In this document: piece after piece, positions 6,899 through 9,594 of the stretch
How positions within the stretch are numbered: the stretch's first letter is position 1
How the letters are laid out: the number at the start of each line of letters is the position of its first letter
DNA from: Actinomycetes bacterium
GTDB taxonomy: Bacteria > Actinomycetota > Acidimicrobiia > Spongiisociales > UBA5794
Direction: 5' to 3'
DNA: 9,594 bases
NCBI GenBank assembly: GCA_024640745.1
Contig: JAHEEL010000081.1
Span: forward strand, 1 to 9,594
Notes under the pieces: generated by a model
What the model saw: only the letters and a program-made list of their open reading frames with translations
Told to the model about the DNA's origin: nothing
The model's database searches: none
Position numbers and translations under genes: made by a program

Positions 6899-6900
6899 GC

Positions 6901-7368
6901 ATGCGTCGCGCACCAGCCGAAGTACGCAAACTCGAACCAGATCCGATCTATCGGTCCGTCCTCGTCACGCAGGTCATCAACAAGGTGCTCTGGCGTGGAA
7001 AGAAGGGCGCTGCCCGCCGCATCGTGTACGGCGCCATGGACACCGTTGAACAGCGCACCGGTTCAGAGCCGCTCACCGTTCTGAAACGAGCCATCGACAA
7101 CATCCGGCCCGCCGTCGAGGTGCGGTCGCGTCGGGTGGGCGGCTCGTCATATCAGGTCCCGGTCGAGGTGCGCCCCCGGCGCGGCCAGACGCTTGCTGTC
7201 CGCTGGCTCGTCGAGTTTGCCCGCAAACGCCGCGAGCCGACCATGGCCGCGCGCCTGGCTGGAGAGATCCTGGACGCCGCCAATCGCACGGGCGCCGCGG
7301 TGAAGCGTCGCGAAGACGTTCACAAGATGGCGGAGTCGAACAAGGCGTTCGCCCACTACCGCTGGTAG
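6901..7368 (+). CDS. rpsG: Ribosomal protein S7
   Basis: The 155-residue S7 protein, an early-binding 16S rRNA organiser of the 30S head that also lines the mRNA exit channel. The start is ATG 6901, eight bases after AAGGAG (6887-6892), which lies within the last codons of rpsL. Only two bases separate the genes, so translational coupling is likely. Conserved blocks include VLVTQVINKVLWRGKK, VEVRSRRVGGSSYQVPVEV and the C-terminal KRREDVHKMAESNKAFAHYR followed by W. Length and sequence are ordinary for the family. In many bacteria S7 is the autogenous repressor of this operon; nothing in the short rpsL-rpsG gap shows such a site here. An open frame in phase with rpsG extends upstream through rpsL, but only the part from 6901 matches S7. 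Confidence 0.98.
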   Translation: MRRAPAEVRKLEPDPIYRSVLVTQVINKVLWRGKKGAARRIVYGAMDTVEQRTGSEPLTVLKRAIDNIRPAVEVRSRRVGGSSYQVPVEVRPRRGQTLAVRWLVEFARKRREPTMAARLAGEILDAANRTGAAVKRREDVHKMAESNKAFAHYRW

Positions 7369-7388
7369 CCCAGGAGCACCGATACCCC

Positions 7389-9473
<2,085 letters not shown>

Positions 9474-9486
9474 AAGGAGAGCGCTG

Positions 9487-9594
9487 ATGGCGAAGGCGAA
9501 GTTTGAGCGGTCGAAGCCGCATGTGAATATTGGGACGATGGGTCATATTGATCATGGGAAGACGACGTTGACGGCGGCGATTACGAAGGTGTTG
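9487..9594 (+). CDS. tuf: Elongation factor Tu, N-terminal part (3' end outside window)
   Basis: The first 36 codons of EF-Tu, the GTPase that carries aminoacyl-tRNA to the ribosome. The start is ATG 9487, seven bases after AAGGAG (9474-9479). The protein begins MAKAKFERSKPHVNIGTMGH and continues with IDHGKTTLTAAITKVL. This includes the P-loop GHIDHGKT, with the His that marks EF-Tu where EF-G has Ala. It follows fusA in the usual str operon order. Codon use is very odd: 26 codons end in G, 10 in T, and none in C or A. All Phe, His, Asn, Ile and Asp codons end in T, the reverse of the adjacent fusA. The frame runs off the window. Confidence 0.97.
   Translation, partial: MAKAKFERSKPHVNIGTMGHIDHGKTTLTAAITKVL

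Noticed and set aside
6490..6900. A longer S7 protein reading through rpsL in another frame
   Set aside because: Only the part from ATG 6901 matches S7, and that ATG has a well-placed AAGGAG. The upstream part is out-of-frame rpsL.

Overview
The window carries RNA polymerase and translation genes of a high-GC actinobacterium, all read on the + strand. Three things point to Actinobacteria: the RpoC sequence style, a charged helical insert in its clamp region (about residues 139-225) of the kind known from actinobacterial RpoC, and the strong G/C bias at codon third positions. The S12 and RpoC sequences fit the class Acidimicrobiia best, but that is my recollection of the families and not a search result.

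Layout. 1-760 is the 3' end of rpoB. 776-4714 is the complete rpoC, closed by a perfect 16-bp hairpin (4735-4770). Two membrane-protein genes follow: a compact M50 (site-2 type) protease (4794-5507) and an unrecognised four-helix protein with a 2TM-like C-terminal half (5666-6184). A 342-base gene-free stretch (6185-6526) holds a promoter and a structured leader with a hairpin plus T-run. It precedes the str operon: rpsL (6527-6898), rpsG (6901-7368), fusA (7389-9473) and the first 36 codons of tuf (9487 to the window edge).

How the genes work together. RpoB and RpoC form the catalytic core of RNA polymerase. S12, S7, EF-G and EF-Tu are the ribosomal decoding/translocation set that bacteria usually co-transcribe. 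The two membrane genes lie between two transcription blocks and are probably expressed separately: the first looks leaderless and the second has its own strong ribosome binding site.

Two observations stand out. (1) RpoC keeps the N-terminal zinc site (Zn1) and all catalytic motifs, but all four cysteines of the second, normally near-invariant zinc site (Zn2) are missing. (2) The tuf gene switches codon style abruptly: none of its 36 visible codons ends in C or A, whereas in the first 36 codons of fusA every pyrimidine-ending codon (22 of 22) ends in C. A third, softer lead is a possible transcription attenuator in the rpsL leader. I saw no mobile element, CRISPR array, tRNA or rRNA.
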